A DNA stretch of 64,000 nt from Arthrobacter sp. Y-9 (lineage in GTDB: Bacteria > Actinomycetota > Actinomycetes > Actinomycetales > Micrococcaceae): NCBI RefSeq assembly GCF_029690065.1, contig NZ_CP121463.1:3100001-3164000 (forward strand), in the 5' to 3' direction. This document shows positions 15,298 through 24,268 of this stretch, piece after piece (position 1 is the stretch's first letter; the number at the start of each line of letters is the position of its first letter). The notes under the pieces were generated by a model. That model searched no databases and had not been told where the DNA came from. It worked only from the letters and a program-made list of their open reading frames with translations. The translations under genes and the position numbers were made by a program.

Positions 15298-16674
15298 TCA
15301 GGCAGCCTGCTCCGTGAGAGTCGCCGGGTTCGGCGGGATGGGCTCGATCCGTCCGAGGACCACCGTGTAGAAGATGATGCCGATGACCAGCATGACGCCG
15401 GCCACGACGAACGCCATCGCGAAGCTGCCCGTGAACTGGACGATGAAGCCGGTGACGATCGGCGCCGTCGTGCCGATGATGTTGTTCACGGTGTTCATGA
15501 CGGCGCCCGTGGCGCCCACGGCGCCTTCCGGGGCGATCAGGGCCGGCAGCGAGTTCGTCACGCTGAAGGCGATCGTGATTCCCGTGGTCCCGAGGGTGAT
15601 CCACACGAGCGACCAGAAAAGGTCCGTGGTGAACGCGGTGCCCGCGATCGTGATGGCCAGCAGCATGCCGCCGATGATGAAGACGCGGCGGACGGTGGTG
15701 CTGGACTTCCCGTTCTTGATGAGGCGGTCGAGCCACCAGCCCGGCAGGGCGTACTGGACGATCACGGCGAACAGCCACGGAACCGCGGTGACGAGGCCGG
15801 ACTTGGCGACGTCCATGTGCATCTGCGACTGCAGGAAACCCGGGAGCCAGGTGAGCAGCATCCATTGCACATAGCCGGCGCAGCCGAGACCGAGCGACAT
15901 GCCCCACACCTTGCGCTGGCGCAGGATGTAGCCGAGGTTGTTGAGGGGGTTGGGCTTGGGGGCGTCCTCATCCTGAGCGCCACCGGAGACGATGTGCTCC
16001 AGTTCGGCGTCGCTCAGCTTGCCCTTGCGGTTCATCTCCTTCGGGTCCCGGTAACGGATGAAGAAGACGGCCGTGTAGATGAGGCTGAGGACACCGATGG
16101 TGATGAACGCGCCACGCCAGCCGAACATGGCCACGGCGGCGCCGACGATCGGGAAGCCGATCACATTGGACAGGCGCTGGCCGCTGTCGAAGATCACGGT
16201 CGCCATGCCGCGCTCGGACCGCGGGAACCAGTAGCCGGTGGTCTTCATGGCGCCCGGGAAGATCGGGGCCTCCGCGAGGCCGAGGATCAGTCGGGCGACC
16301 AGGAGCAGGCCCATGCCGCTGACCGCCGCGGTCAGGAAGCAGGAGATCGCCCACAGGGTGGTCGCGACCCGCATGACCCATTTGATCCCGATCTTGTCCA
16401 GCAGCATGCCCATGGGGATCTGCATGATGGCGTAGGTCCAGCCGAAGCTGCCCAGGATGATACCGATCTGGCCTTCGGTCATGCCGAATTCCATCCGCAT
16501 CTCGTGCTCCGCCACGGACATCGAACTGCGGTCGATGTAGTTGATCAGGACCGCGAAGAAGAGCAGGATGCCGATCGACCAGCGGACCATGCCCCTCCTG
16601 CCCGCCCGAGCGATGTTCGCCGGAAGCGGCGTGGTGGCCGAGTTCTGATCATCGGCCCTCTGGATGTCAGACAT
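15298..16674 (-). CDS. MFS transporter of the anion:cation symporter (ACS) type
   Basis: The 458-residue protein with 12 membrane segments resembles hexuronate/glucarate/galactonate porters: INYIDRSSMSVAEHEMRMEF in TM1, FGWTYAIMQIPMGMLLDKIG, RLILGLAEAPIFPGAMKTTG, YWFPRSERGMATVIFDSGQR and WLPGFLQSQMHMD. It probably imports an organic anion by proton symport. The ATG at 16674 overlaps the stop of a truncated dctA reading frame. The gene lies downstream of an SDR, a racemase-family gene and the NCS1 permease on the same strand, but a 154-bp A+T-rich gap suggests its own promoter. The substrate is unknown. Confidence 0.9.
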   Translation of the reverse strand: MSDIQRADDQNSATTPLPANIARAGRRGMVRWSIGILLFFAVLINYIDRSSMSVAEHEMRMEFGMTEGQIGIILGSFGWTYAIMQIPMGMLLDKIGIKWVMRVATTLWAISCFLTAAVSGMGLLLVARLILGLAEAPIFPGAMKTTGYWFPRSERGMATVIFDSGQRLSNVIGFPIVGAAVAMFGWRGAFITIGVLSLIYTAVFFIRYRDPKEMNRKGKLSDAELEHIVSGGAQDEDAPKPNPLNNLGYILRQRKVWGMSLGLGCAGYVQWMLLTWLPGFLQSQMHMDVAKSGLVTAVPWLFAVIVQYALPGWWLDRLIKNGKSSTTVRRVFIIGGMLLAITIAGTAFTTDLFWSLVWITLGTTGITIAFSVTNSLPALIAPEGAVGATGAVMNTVNNIIGTTAPIVTGFIVQFTGSFAMAFVVAGVMLVIGIIFYTVVLGRIEPIPPNPATLTEQAA

Positions 16675-16840
16675 GGCGTCCCCCCACCGGGACGCTCGGG
16701 CTGAATCGCCCGATCGTGAGACCTGCGACGACGGCGATCAGAATCTGGAGGAAGAGCGGCCGGCGCTGCGGCGTCTTCGTCCGCGGGGCCGAACTCGCCT
16801 TCAGCTCCGCTTCGGTGGGGATCTTCATGTCCTGAACCAT
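16667..16840 (-). pseudogene. Truncated dctA (C4-dicarboxylate symporter) N-terminus
   Basis: A 57-residue frame starts MVQDMKIPTEAELKASSAPR and enters PLFLQILIAVVAGLTIGRFS before stopping. The second part is the first membrane helix of DctA-type dicarboxylate:cation symporters (family pattern FQxLxAIxxGxxxGHFxP). The remaining roughly 400 residues are missing and the frame ends 8 nt inside the MFS gene. A deletion or replacement appears to have left the dctA promoter and start in front of a different carboxylate transporter. It may now act as a leader peptide. Confidence 0.6.
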
Positions 16841-16898
16841 TCTCTTGGGATTGCGCCCGGCTTCCGGGTGAACCCCAAGGTAACGAAGATCACATCGA

Positions 16899-16959
16899 TT
16901 CCACAAGGGAATAATTTGTTTCCATCATGTGAAAACAGTAATATCCGCTTTATTCGGAA
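16899..16959. promoter_or_regulatory. A+T-rich control region with TTCC/GGAA inverted repeats
   Basis: Contains TTCC-ACAAG-GGAA (16899-16911), then a TTTCC...GAAAA pair and ATCCGC...TTCGGAAT. These resemble, with other spacings, the TTCC-N7-GGAA palindromes seen before purine genes in this window. It is the likely promoter and operator zone for the dctA remnant and MFS gene. Confidence 0.4.
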
Positions 16960-16994
16960 TGGCTCATAATTTCAGGCCCACCGCGAGGGACCTT

Positions 16995-17780
16995 CTAACC
17001 CCGCCCGACGAAGGGCATTCCGGCCGCCGTCACCAGCAGGCTGCCCACCGAAGCACTCGGCGGCATCGACGCCATGAGGAGCACCGCGCGGGCCGCGTCC
17101 TCGACCGGGAACATGGGCTCCACCTTGCGCGAACCGTCCGCCTGCAGCGCTCCGTCCCCCACGCCGATCACGTCCATGATCTCTGTGCGGGTGTTGCCGA
17201 TGTCGATCTGTCCGCAGGTGATGCCGAACGGCCGGCCGTCCAGCTCGATGCTCTTCGTCAGACCGCTGATGGCGTGCTTGCTCACGGTGTAGGCCACGGA
17301 GAGGGGACGGGGAGAATGGGCCGAAATCGAGCCGTTGTTGATGATGCGGCCGCCCTGTGGCTCCTGTTCCTTCATCACGCGCACCGCCTCGGCGGCGCAG
17401 AGGAACGATCCGGTGACGTTGATCCGCAGGGTCTCCTCGAAACCCGCGGCGTCCACAGCGTCCACCGCCCCGCTGGGGCCGAAGATCCCGGCGTTGTTGA
17501 ACAGGACGTCCACCCGTCCGAAACGCTCGCGGGCCGCGGCGAAGAGGCGCGCGACGTCGTCGGGGACGGTCACGTCGCAGGGCGCCACGAGCGCCTGGGG
17601 CGAGCCGGCCGCAGTCTCCTCGAGCGCGGCGGCCCGCCGCCCGGCGAGCACCACGCCCCAGCCCTCGGCCAGGAAGAGGCGCGCGACCGCGCGGCCGATG
17701 CCGGACCCCGCTCCCGTGACGACCGCGATCCGTGCGGGGACTCCGCCGGTCGTCTGGGCTGCGCTGTCTGTGCTGTTCAT
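16995..17780 (-). CDS. SDR-family oxidoreductase
   Basis: The 261-residue classical short-chain dehydrogenase has the cofactor motif [18 protein letters not shown] at [11 protein letters not shown], a catalytic Ser in NNGSISAHS and YxxxK in [25 protein letters not shown] follows the active site. It is NAD(P)-dependent. The substrate is unknown. It lies 56 nt after the racemase-family gene on the same strand, and the three genes back to the NCS1 permease probably form one operon, which hints at a role in hydantoin, allantoin or malonate-type metabolism. Confidence 0.88.
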   Translation of the reverse strand: MNSTDSAAQTTGGVPARIAVVTGAGSGIGRAVARLFLAEGWGVVLAGRRAAALEETAAGSPQALVAPCDVTVPDDVARLFAAARERFGRVDVLFNNAGIFGPSGAVDAVDAAGFEETLRINVTGSFLCAAEAVRVMKEQEPQGGRIINNGSISAHSPRPLSVAYTVSKHAISGLTKSIELDGRPFGITCGQIDIGNTRTEIMDVIGVGDGALQADGSRKVEPMFPVEDAARAVLLMASMPPSASVGSLLVTAAGMPFVGRG

Positions 17781-17836
17781 GATGCCGTGGTGTTCATGAT
17801 CGATCCTGCTCTGCTGGAACCGGGCTGTACTCGGGA

Positions 17837-18571
17837 CTACCGTACGGGACCCTGCGTGATGGGCCAGCCGATGACGGTCTTGGGCCGCGGCGTCGCGTAG
17901 GTGCGGACCTTCGAGGTGGACAGGCCCAGCCGCACGAGCGATTCGGCGATCAGCACGGCCGCGGCCACACCGTCCACCACCGGAACGCCGCAGCGCTCCC
18001 GGATCTGCTCGTCGAGGTTCGCCATGCCGCCGCAGCCGAGCACGATCACCTCGGCCTTGTCCTCCGTGACGGCGAGCTCGGCCTGGCGGACGATCGCCTC
18101 GACGGCGCGGTCCGGATGTTCCTCGAGTTCCAGCACGGCCATGCCGCTCGCGCGGACCGAGGCGCAGCGGTCATCCAGGCCGGCCAGCTTGAGCCGGTCC
18201 TCGATGAGCGGCACGGCCCGGTCCAGCGTGGTGACCACGGAGTACTTGTGGCCCAGGAACATCGCGGTGCTCGCGGCGGCCTCGGTGATGTCGACCACCG
18301 GGACGTCGAGCAGTTCCTGCAGGCCCTCCCGGCCGTGCTCGCCGTAGCCGGCCTGCACGACGGCGTCGAACCCGCCGTCGTAGTTCACGACCGAGTCCAT
18401 GACCGCGATCGCGGCGAGGTAGCTTTCGAAGTTCCCCTCGCAGGAATCTGCGCCGAACCTCGGCGTGATGCCCACGATCTCGGTGTCGGGGGCGGCGACG
18501 GCGCGGGCCTGCGCCGCGATGGAGTCCGTCATGGTCTGCGTGGTGTTGACGTTGGCAACCAGGATTTTCAT
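17837..18571 (-). CDS. Asp/Glu/hydantoin racemase superfamily protein lacking the first catalytic Cys
   Basis: The 244-residue protein begins [19 protein letters not shown], typical of hydantoin/allantoin racemases. In racemases the first Cys sits in a motif like ACFGDPG. Here it reads [11 protein letters not shown], so residue 75 is Gly. The second Cys is present (C180 in [10 protein letters not shown]). Single-Cys members with Gly in the first position include arylmalonate decarboxylase. The gene follows an NCS1 permease and precedes an SDR. Allantoin/hydantoin racemase is the obvious annotation, but a lyase or decarboxylase activity is at least as consistent with the residues. Confidence 0.8.
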   Translation of the reverse strand: MKILVANVNTTQTMTDSIAAQARAVAAPDTEIVGITPRFGADSCEGNFESYLAAIAVMDSVVNYDGGFDAVVQAGYGEHGREGLQELLDVPVVDITEAAASTAMFLGHKYSVVTTLDRAVPLIEDRLKLAGLDDRCASVRASGMAVLELEEHPDRAVEAIVRQAELAVTEDKAEVIVLGCGGMANLDEQIRERCGVPVVDGVAAAVLIAESLVRLGLSTSKVRTYATPRPKTVIGWPITQGPVR

Positions 18572-18668
18572 AGGTCTCTCCCCAGGATGCGGCGGGACGC
18601 GGATGGCGCGCCCCGCCGTCGTCTGTTATCGGTGTCTGCGGCTCTGTCGGTGAGTGGGAGCCGGCGGG

Positions 18669-20249
18669 CTAGTGCGTGCTCGCCACGGCGATCACTTCGC
18701 CGTCCGAGTCGAGGTAGCGGGCGCCGCGGTCCGCGATGAGGTAGTAGACCAGAGCGCCGATGCCTGCTCCGAAGAACCAGGCGAACGCCGCCAGGTGATC
18801 CAGCGCCGGGACGAAGGCGATCAGCACCGCCACGGCGGCGGCCACCAGGAGGGCCGTGATGGCCTTGGGGTTGAACCCGCGCTTGTAGAAGTACGGGCCC
18901 TGCTCATCCTCGGTGTACAGCTTGACCACTTCCACCTTGCCGCGACGGACCAGCCAGTAGTCCGCCATGACCACGCCGAACAGCGGGCCGAGGAGGGCGC
19001 CGAGGCCGCCGAGGAAGTACACGATGACGAACGGGTTGTTGTAGAGGTTCCACGGCAGGATGATCAGGCCGATGGTGCCACTGACCCAGGCGGCCCGGCG
19101 GAAGTCGAGGTGCTTGGGGAACAGATTGGTCAGCGCGTAGACCGGGGCCACGAAGTTGGCCATGAGGTTGACGGCCACGGTGAGGACCAGGAGGGCGAGG
19201 CAGGCCAGCACCAGCAGGAGGGTGTTGGGGATCAGCTGCACCACGTCGGACGGCGAGGTGATGAGGGTTCCGTTGATCTTGAACTGACCGCCGGCCAGGA
19301 CCACCACGATGCCGCCGAAGAGGAGCATGTTGATCGGGATGCCCCAGAAGTTGCCCTTGACGATCGAACTCTTGCCCACGGCGTTGCGGGTGAAGTCGCA
19401 GAAGTTCAGGACGAAGGTTCCGTAGATGGAGACCCACAGGGCGCCACCGGCGAAGATGTTCCGCCAGGTCTCGCCGGCGTCCATGTGCTTGATGCCGTTG
19501 ATCTCGATCGTGCCACCGGCCTGGACGAAGACCCAGATGGCCAGGGCGGCCATGGTCACGAGGATGATCGGTCCGGCGAACGCCTCGTACTTGCGGATCA
19601 TCTCCATGCCGAAGCTGACGATCACGAGCTGGATGATCCAGAGGATGACGAAGGCGATCCAGCCGAGCGTGGACAGGCCGAGGATGTCATTCCGGTCCAG
19701 GGGCGCCAGCCCCGGGATCAGCTTGATGATCATGATCCGGAAGATCACCGAGGCGAGATAGGTCTGGATGCCGAACCAGGCGACCGCGACGGCGCCGCGC
19801 ACCACGCTGGCGATCTGCGCGCCGCGGATGCCGAAGCTGATGCGGCTCATCACCGGGAACGGGACACCGGTCTTCTGCCCCATGAACCCCGAGAAGTTCA
19901 GCAGGAGGAACAGCAGGACCGCGCCGACGCCGAGCGCCAGCAGGATCTGCCAGGCGCCCATGCCCAGGGCGAAGAGGCCCACCGCGAAGGCGTAGTTGCC
20001 GAGGCTGTGCACATCGTTCGCCCAGAGGGTGAAGATGCTGTACGCGGTCCAGGTGCGTCCGGCCTTGCGGGTGGGGGCGAGGTCCTTGTTGTACAGCTGC
20101 GGGCTGAGTTCGACGCCGGTCAGCTCGGACATCCGGGGAAGGTCACCCGTGAAGTCGTGGTGATGGTGGTGGTGATGATCCGGTGTTTCCGGACCTGCCT
20201 GGGTCGCCACCGGGGTGGTGGGCTCGACGCCGCTGGGGTTCGTCTGCAT
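18669..20249 (-). CDS. NCS1-family nucleobase/hydantoin/allantoin permease
   Basis: The 526-residue transporter has about 12 membrane segments. It shows the NCS1 marks of Mhp1 and PucI: NKDLAPTRKAGRTWTAYSIF, TLWANDVHSLGNYAFAVG, FPVMSRISFGIRGAQIASV, VAWFGIQTYL, WVSIYGTFVLNFCDFTRNA and VMADYWLVRRGKVEV. ATG at 20249 follows ggagc. The cytosolic N-terminus carries a natural run of seven His (PDHHHHHHHDF, about residues 24-34). A TTCC-N7-GGAA operator lies 65 bp upstream. With the racemase-like and SDR genes it suggests allantoin or hydantoin uptake and use. Confidence 0.9.
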   Translation of the reverse strand: MQTNPSGVEPTTPVATQAGPETPDHHHHHHHDFTGDLPRMSELTGVELSPQLYNKDLAPTRKAGRTWTAYSIFTLWANDVHSLGNYAFAVGLFALGMGAWQILLALGVGAVLLFLLLNFSGFMGQKTGVPFPVMSRISFGIRGAQIASVVRGAVAVAWFGIQTYLASVIFRIMIIKLIPGLAPLDRNDILGLSTLGWIAFVILWIIQLVIVSFGMEMIRKYEAFAGPIILVTMAALAIWVFVQAGGTIEINGIKHMDAGETWRNIFAGGALWVSIYGTFVLNFCDFTRNAVGKSSIVKGNFWGIPINMLLFGGIVVVLAGGQFKINGTLITSPSDVVQLIPNTLLLVLACLALLVLTVAVNLMANFVAPVYALTNLFPKHLDFRRAAWVSGTIGLIILPWNLYNNPFVIVYFLGGLGALLGPLFGVVMADYWLVRRGKVEVVKLYTEDEQGPYFYKRGFNPKAITALLVAAAVAVLIAFVPALDHLAAFAWFFGAGIGALVYYLIADRGARYLDSDGEVIAVASTH

Positions 20250-20313
20250 GGGTGCTCCGTTTCGATGCTGACGGTTCCGCACCCGTCGGTCGCTGACTCC
20301 CCATTGGGTCGGC

Positions 20314-20328
20314 TTCCATAATGCGGAA
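20314..20328. promoter_or_regulatory. Purine-regulon-type palindrome before the NCS1 permease
   Basis: TTCCATAATGCGGAA (TTCC-N7-GGAA), followed by a partial second copy near 20336-20352. The same pattern occurs at 31705, 33670 and 38629 before purine genes. The 440-bp gene-free stretch 20250-20689 holds this site, A+T-rich DNA to about 20360 and, further right, the aceE promoter. Confidence 0.6.
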
Positions 20329-20575
20329 CTGATTTATTGAAGTATGGAATACAGAATATGGCCCGGATCACAGGCGGTCAATGGTTCCGCGGTGACCGCA
20401 GTCACATTTGGCATACCAGTCCGGCCACTCGGAGCGTCGCCCCTGGTGGGCGGCCGGGGGGCGGCGAGGTCCGGCCTGCCGGCCGGTCTCGAATGCGGGG
20501 CTGACGCCCCTCTGGTCGCGCTGACACCAGGCGAAGCGACCCGCACTGTCGCAATCCGAACGGTGGACGATTCCG

Positions 20576-20604
20576 TTGACGTTGGGCGGAGCGCCCGATA
20601 ATCT
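20576..20604 (+). promoter_or_regulatory. Promoter of aceE
   Basis: TTGACG at 20576 and TAATCT at 20599 are separated by exactly 17 nt, about 85 nt before the aceE start. The spacer contains GGGC-N5-GCCC, which could be a regulator site. Confidence 0.6.
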
Positions 20605-20689
20605 CGATAGACAAAATTATTTTTTCGCATGTCGGAAAGACGTTGCCATCGCGACGCCAGCCCAACCATTCGATGAAGAGAGGTCCCCT

Positions 20690-23437
20690 GTGGCTGCTGA
20701 AGAAATCACGCCCTCCATCCTGAGTACGCTCACGAACAACCTGCCGGACTCGGATCCCGAGGAGACCGGCGAATGGGTTGAATCGTTCGACGCCCTGGTG
20801 CGTGAGCAGGGCACGGAGCGCGCTCAGTTCGTCATGCGCTCCCTGCTGCAGCGGGCCGGGGCCCAGTCCGTGGGCGTCCCCATGGTCACGACCACCGACT
20901 ACGTGAACACCATCCCGGCCGACCAGGAACCCGAGTACCCGGGTAACGAGGAGTACGAGCGCGCCTACCGCCGCGCCATGCGGTGGAACGCCGCAATCAT
21001 GGTGCACCGCGCGCAGCGGGCCGACATCGGCGTCGGCGGCCACATCTCCACCTACGCCGGCGCGGCGACCCTGTACGAGGTCGGCTTCAACCACTTCTTC
21101 CGCGGCAAGGACCACCCGGGCGGCGGCGATCAGGTGTTCTTCCAGGGACATGCCTCCCCCGGCATGTACGCCCGGGCGTTCATGGAAGGCCGCCTCTCGG
21201 AGGAGGATCTGGACGGATTCCGGCAGGAGAAGTCCAAGGAGGGCCACGCGCTCTCCTCGTATCCGCACCCCCGCCTGATGCCCCACTTCTGGGAGTTCCC
21301 CACGGTCTCCATGGGCATCGGCCCCATGAACGCCATCTACCAGGCGCAGGCGAACCGCTATCTCCAGGACCGCGGCCTCAAGGACACGAGCGACCAGCAG
21401 GTCTGGGCCTTCCTGGGCGACGGTGAGATGGACGAGCCGGAGAGCCGCGGGCTCCTCCAGCTCGCGGCCAACGAGGGGCTCGACAACCTCAACTTCGTCA
21501 TCAACTGCAACCTCCAGCGCCTCGACGGCCCGGTGCGCGGCAATGGCAAGATCATGCAGGAACTTGAGGCGTTCTTCCGCGGCGCGGGCTGGAACGTCAT
21601 CAAGGTCGTCTGGGGCCGCGAGTGGGACGACCTGCTGGCGAAGGACCGGGACGGTTCGCTGGTGAACATCATGAATGACACCGTCGACGGTGACTACCAG
21701 ACGTTCAAGGCGGAGAACGGCGCCTTCATCCGCGAGCACTTCTTCGGGCGCAGCGCGCAGACGAAGGAACTGGTCTCCGATCTCACCGACGACCAGATCT
21801 GGAACCTCAAGCGCGGCGGCCACGACTACCGCAAGGTCTACGCGGCCTACAAGGCTGCCACCGAGTTCAAGGGCAAGCCGACCGTCATCCTCGCGAAGAC
21901 CGTCAAGGGCTACGGCCTGGGCGCGCACTTCGAGGCCCGCAACGCCACCCACCAGATGAAGAAGCTGACGATGGAGGACCTCAAGGCCTTCCGCGATCTG
22001 CTCCGCATCCCGATCAGCGACGAGGTCCTCGAGAAGGACCTGTACCGCCCGCCGTACTACCACCCGGGCACCGACGCCCCCGAGATCCAGTACATGATGG
22101 AGCGCCGCGCGGCTCTGGGCGGTTCCGTCCCCGAACGCCGTCCGGACCACGTGCCGGTGACGCTCCCGGACGCGAAGTCCTACGAGGTCGCCAAGAATGG
22201 ATCCGGCAAGCAGAAGGCCGCCACCACCATGGCCTTTGTCCGCATGCTCAAGGATCTCCTCCGGGACAAGGACTTCGGCAAGCGCTTGGTCCCTGTGGTC
22301 CCGGACGAGTCCCGCACCTTTGGCATGGACGCCTTCTTCCCGACGGCCAAGATCTACAACCCCAAGGGCCAGAACTACCTGTCCGTGGACCGCGAACTGG
22401 TGCTCGCCTACAAGGAGTCCCCGCTCGGCCAGCTGATCCACCCCGGGATCAACGAGGCCGGCGCAGTCGCCGCGTTCACCGCCGCAGGGACCGCCTATGC
22501 CACGCACGGCCAGCCCCTGGTGCCGATCTACGTCTTCTACTCGATGTTCGGTTTCCAGCGCACCGGCGACTCCTTCTGGGCCGCAGCGGACCAGATGACG
22601 CGCGGCTTCATCATCGGCGCCACCGCCGGCCGCACCACGCTCACCGGCGAGGGGCTCCAGCACGCCGACGGCCACTCGCCGCTGCTCGCGAGCACGAACC
22701 CCGCCGTCGTGACGTATGACCCGGCGTACGGCTACGAGATCGCGCACATCTTCCACGACGGCCTGGAGCGCATGTACGGCCCGGACTCCGAGGACCGCAA
22801 TCTCATGTACTACCTCACGGTGTACAACGAGCCCATCACCCAGCCGGCCGAGCCGGAGAACCTCGACGTCGAGGGCGTCCTCAAGGGCATCTACAAGCTC
22901 TCCACCGCGGAGGACGCGGACGGCAAGCCGCGCGCCCAGATCCTCGCCTCGGGCGTCTCCGTCCCGTGGGCCCTGGACGCCCAGCGGATCCTCGCCGAGC
23001 ACTGGGGCGTGGCGGCCGACGTCTGGAGCGTCACGAGCTGGAACGAACTGCGCCGCGACGGCCTGGCCGCGGAGGAGCACGGTTTCCTGAACCCGGGCGA
23101 GGAGCAGCGGGTGCCGTTCGTGACCCGGCAGCTCGAGGGCGCAGAGGGTCCCGTGGTCGCCGTGTCCGACTACATGAAGGCCGTGCCGGACCAGATCCGC
23201 CAGTTCATCCCGAACGAGTACGGCGTGCTCGGCGCGGACGGCTTCGGCTTCTCCGACACCCGCCAGGCCGCGCGCCGCTTCTTCAAGAACGACACCCACT
23301 CCGTGGTGGTCAAGACCCTGCAGATGCTCGCCCGCCAGGGCAAGGTCGACCCGCAGGCCCCGGCCCAGGCGATCGAGAAGTACAGCCTCCTCGACGTGAC
23401 CGCCGGAACCACGGGAGGCGCGGGCGGCGACGCCTGA
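20690..23437 (+). CDS. aceE: Pyruvate dehydrogenase E1 component, homodimeric (AceE)
   Basis: The 915-residue thiamine-diphosphate enzyme decarboxylates pyruvate and acetylates the lipoyl E2 in the pyruvate dehydrogenase complex. The GTG start at 20690 after gagagg gives [17 protein letters not shown]. Marks include [26 protein letters not shown], the ThDP motif [12 protein letters not shown]...[18 protein letters not shown], and C-terminal [35 protein letters not shown]. The size equals that of E. coli and actinobacterial AceE. It is a single gene between its own promoter and a strong palindromic terminator. Confidence 0.98.
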   Translation: MAAEEITPSILSTLTNNLPDSDPEETGEWVESFDALVREQGTERAQFVMRSLLQRAGAQSVGVPMVTTTDYVNTIPADQEPEYPGNEEYERAYRRAMRWNAAIMVHRAQRADIGVGGHISTYAGAATLYEVGFNHFFRGKDHPGGGDQVFFQGHASPGMYARAFMEGRLSEEDLDGFRQEKSKEGHALSSYPHPRLMPHFWEFPTVSMGIGPMNAIYQAQANRYLQDRGLKDTSDQQVWAFLGDGEMDEPESRGLLQLAANEGLDNLNFVINCNLQRLDGPVRGNGKIMQELEAFFRGAGWNVIKVVWGREWDDLLAKDRDGSLVNIMNDTVDGDYQTFKAENGAFIREHFFGRSAQTKELVSDLTDDQIWNLKRGGHDYRKVYAAYKAATEFKGKPTVILAKTVKGYGLGAHFEARNATHQMKKLTMEDLKAFRDLLRIPISDEVLEKDLYRPPYYHPGTDAPEIQYMMERRAALGGSVPERRPDHVPVTLPDAKSYEVAKNGSGKQKAATTMAFVRMLKDLLRDKDFGKRLVPVVPDESRTFGMDAFFPTAKIYNPKGQNYLSVDRELVLAYKESPLGQLIHPGINEAGAVAAFTAAGTAYATHGQPLVPIYVFYSMFGFQRTGDSFWAAADQMTRGFIIGATAGRTTLTGEGLQHADGHSPLLASTNPAVVTYDPAYGYEIAHIFHDGLERMYGPDSEDRNLMYYLTVYNEPITQPAEPENLDVEGVLKGIYKLSTAEDADGKPRAQILASGVSVPWALDAQRILAEHWGVAADVWSVTSWNELRRDGLAAEEHGFLNPGEEQRVPFVTRQLEGAEGPVVAVSDYMKAVPDQIRQFIPNEYGVLGADGFGFSDTRQAARRFFKNDTHSVVVKTLQMLARQGKVDPQAPAQAIEKYSLLDVTAGTTGGAGGDA

Positions 23438-23460
23438 TCCTCCTGACGCGACCGACGCGC

Positions 23461-23517
23461 CGAGACGCCAGAAGGTGCCCGTATCCACAAGGAATACGGG
23501 CACCTTTCGGCGTCTCG
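23461..23517 (+). repeat. Palindromic element after aceE (shared core with two others)
   Basis: Arms 23461-23484 and 23494-23517 pair with one two-base mismatch. The core GGTGCCCGTATCC...GGAATACGGGCACC is shared with the palindromes at 36684 and 37738, while the outer arms differ but still pair. It probably terminates aceE. Confidence 0.7.
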
Positions 23518-23540
23518 CGGGAAGGACTTAGGGTGTCAGC

Positions 23541-24146
23541 ATGACCCCGAGCACAGCGGCCACGGCCGTACTCCTCGCCGCGGGCGCCGGGACCCGTCTG
23601 GGCCTCGGGCCCAAGGCGCTGCTGCGCCGCCACGGCACTCCCCTGGTGGATCACCTCGCGGCCGTGCTGCGCGACGGCGGCTGCCAGGGCGTCGTCGTGG
23701 TGCTGGGAGCGGAGGCCGGGCGGGTGCGCGAGGAGGCCGCGCTGACGGACTGCGCCGTCGTGGTCAACGAGGACTGGTCCCGCGGCATGGGTGGCTCGCT
23801 GAAGACCGGGCTCGCGGCCGTGCCGCCAGGCCATCACGCGCTCGTCGCCCTGGTGGACCAGCCCGCGCTCACCGCGGAAACCGTCGCCGCGCTGCTGGCC
23901 ACACACCGGCCGGGACGGGTGACCGCCGCGGCGTACCCCGATGCGTCGGGCGCCCTGAAACGAGGGCACCCCGTGCTGTTCGACGCTTCGCTGCTGACCG
24001 CCGTCGCGGACTCAGCCCACGGCAACGCCGGGGCGCGAGACTTCCTCAGGGCGCATCCGGAGCTGGTGGACCTGGTCGACTGCCAGGCCTGGGGCGACGG
24101 ACGGGACGTGGACACCCCGGCGGACCTGCCGTTGCTGGAACGCTGA
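23541..24146 (+). CDS. MobA/MocA-like nucleotidyltransferase (molybdenum cofactor)
   Basis: A 201-residue NTP-transferase fold: VLLAAGAGTRLGLGPKALLR (signature loop with Lys), VVVLGAEAGRVREEA, NEDWSRGMGGSLKTGLAAVP, ALVALVDQPALTAETVAALL and KRGHPVLFDASLL. MocA-type proteins transfer CMP to molybdopterin, or act as accessory factors for xanthine dehydrogenase-family enzymes. Convergent placement next to a xanthine dehydrogenase gene supports the second role. Confidence 0.85.
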   Translation: MTPSTAATAVLLAAGAGTRLGLGPKALLRRHGTPLVDHLAAVLRDGGCQGVVVVLGAEAGRVREEAALTDCAVVVNEDWSRGMGGSLKTGLAAVPPGHHALVALVDQPALTAETVAALLATHRPGRVTAAAYPDASGALKRGHPVLFDASLLTAVADSAHGNAGARDFLRAHPELVDLVDCQAWGDGRDVDTPADLPLLER

Positions 24147-24197
24147 CCGCCGGGACCTGACAGCCGAGCCGTGAAAGCGCCGAGCCGTGAAAGCACA

Positions 24198-24228
24198 GTG
24201 GGCCCGGGACCTGAGGTCCCGGGCCCAC
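24198..24228. terminator. Terminator hairpin between MocA-like gene and xdh
   Basis: Perfect 14-bp arms (GTGGGCCCGGGACC and its complement) around tga, between convergent genes. Just left of it the 15-mer ccgagccgtgaaagc occurs twice in tandem. Confidence 0.8.
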
Positions 24229-24268
24229 ACGCGCCACTCACACGGCGCCGTCTACACCAGCGTCAGAC

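Noticed and set aside
20402-23503. A 1033-codon open frame antisense to aceE
   Set aside because: Translation is low-complexity and rich in V/H/G/R/E. It is the usual mirror frame of a G+C-rich gene, and aceE on the other strand is unmistakable.
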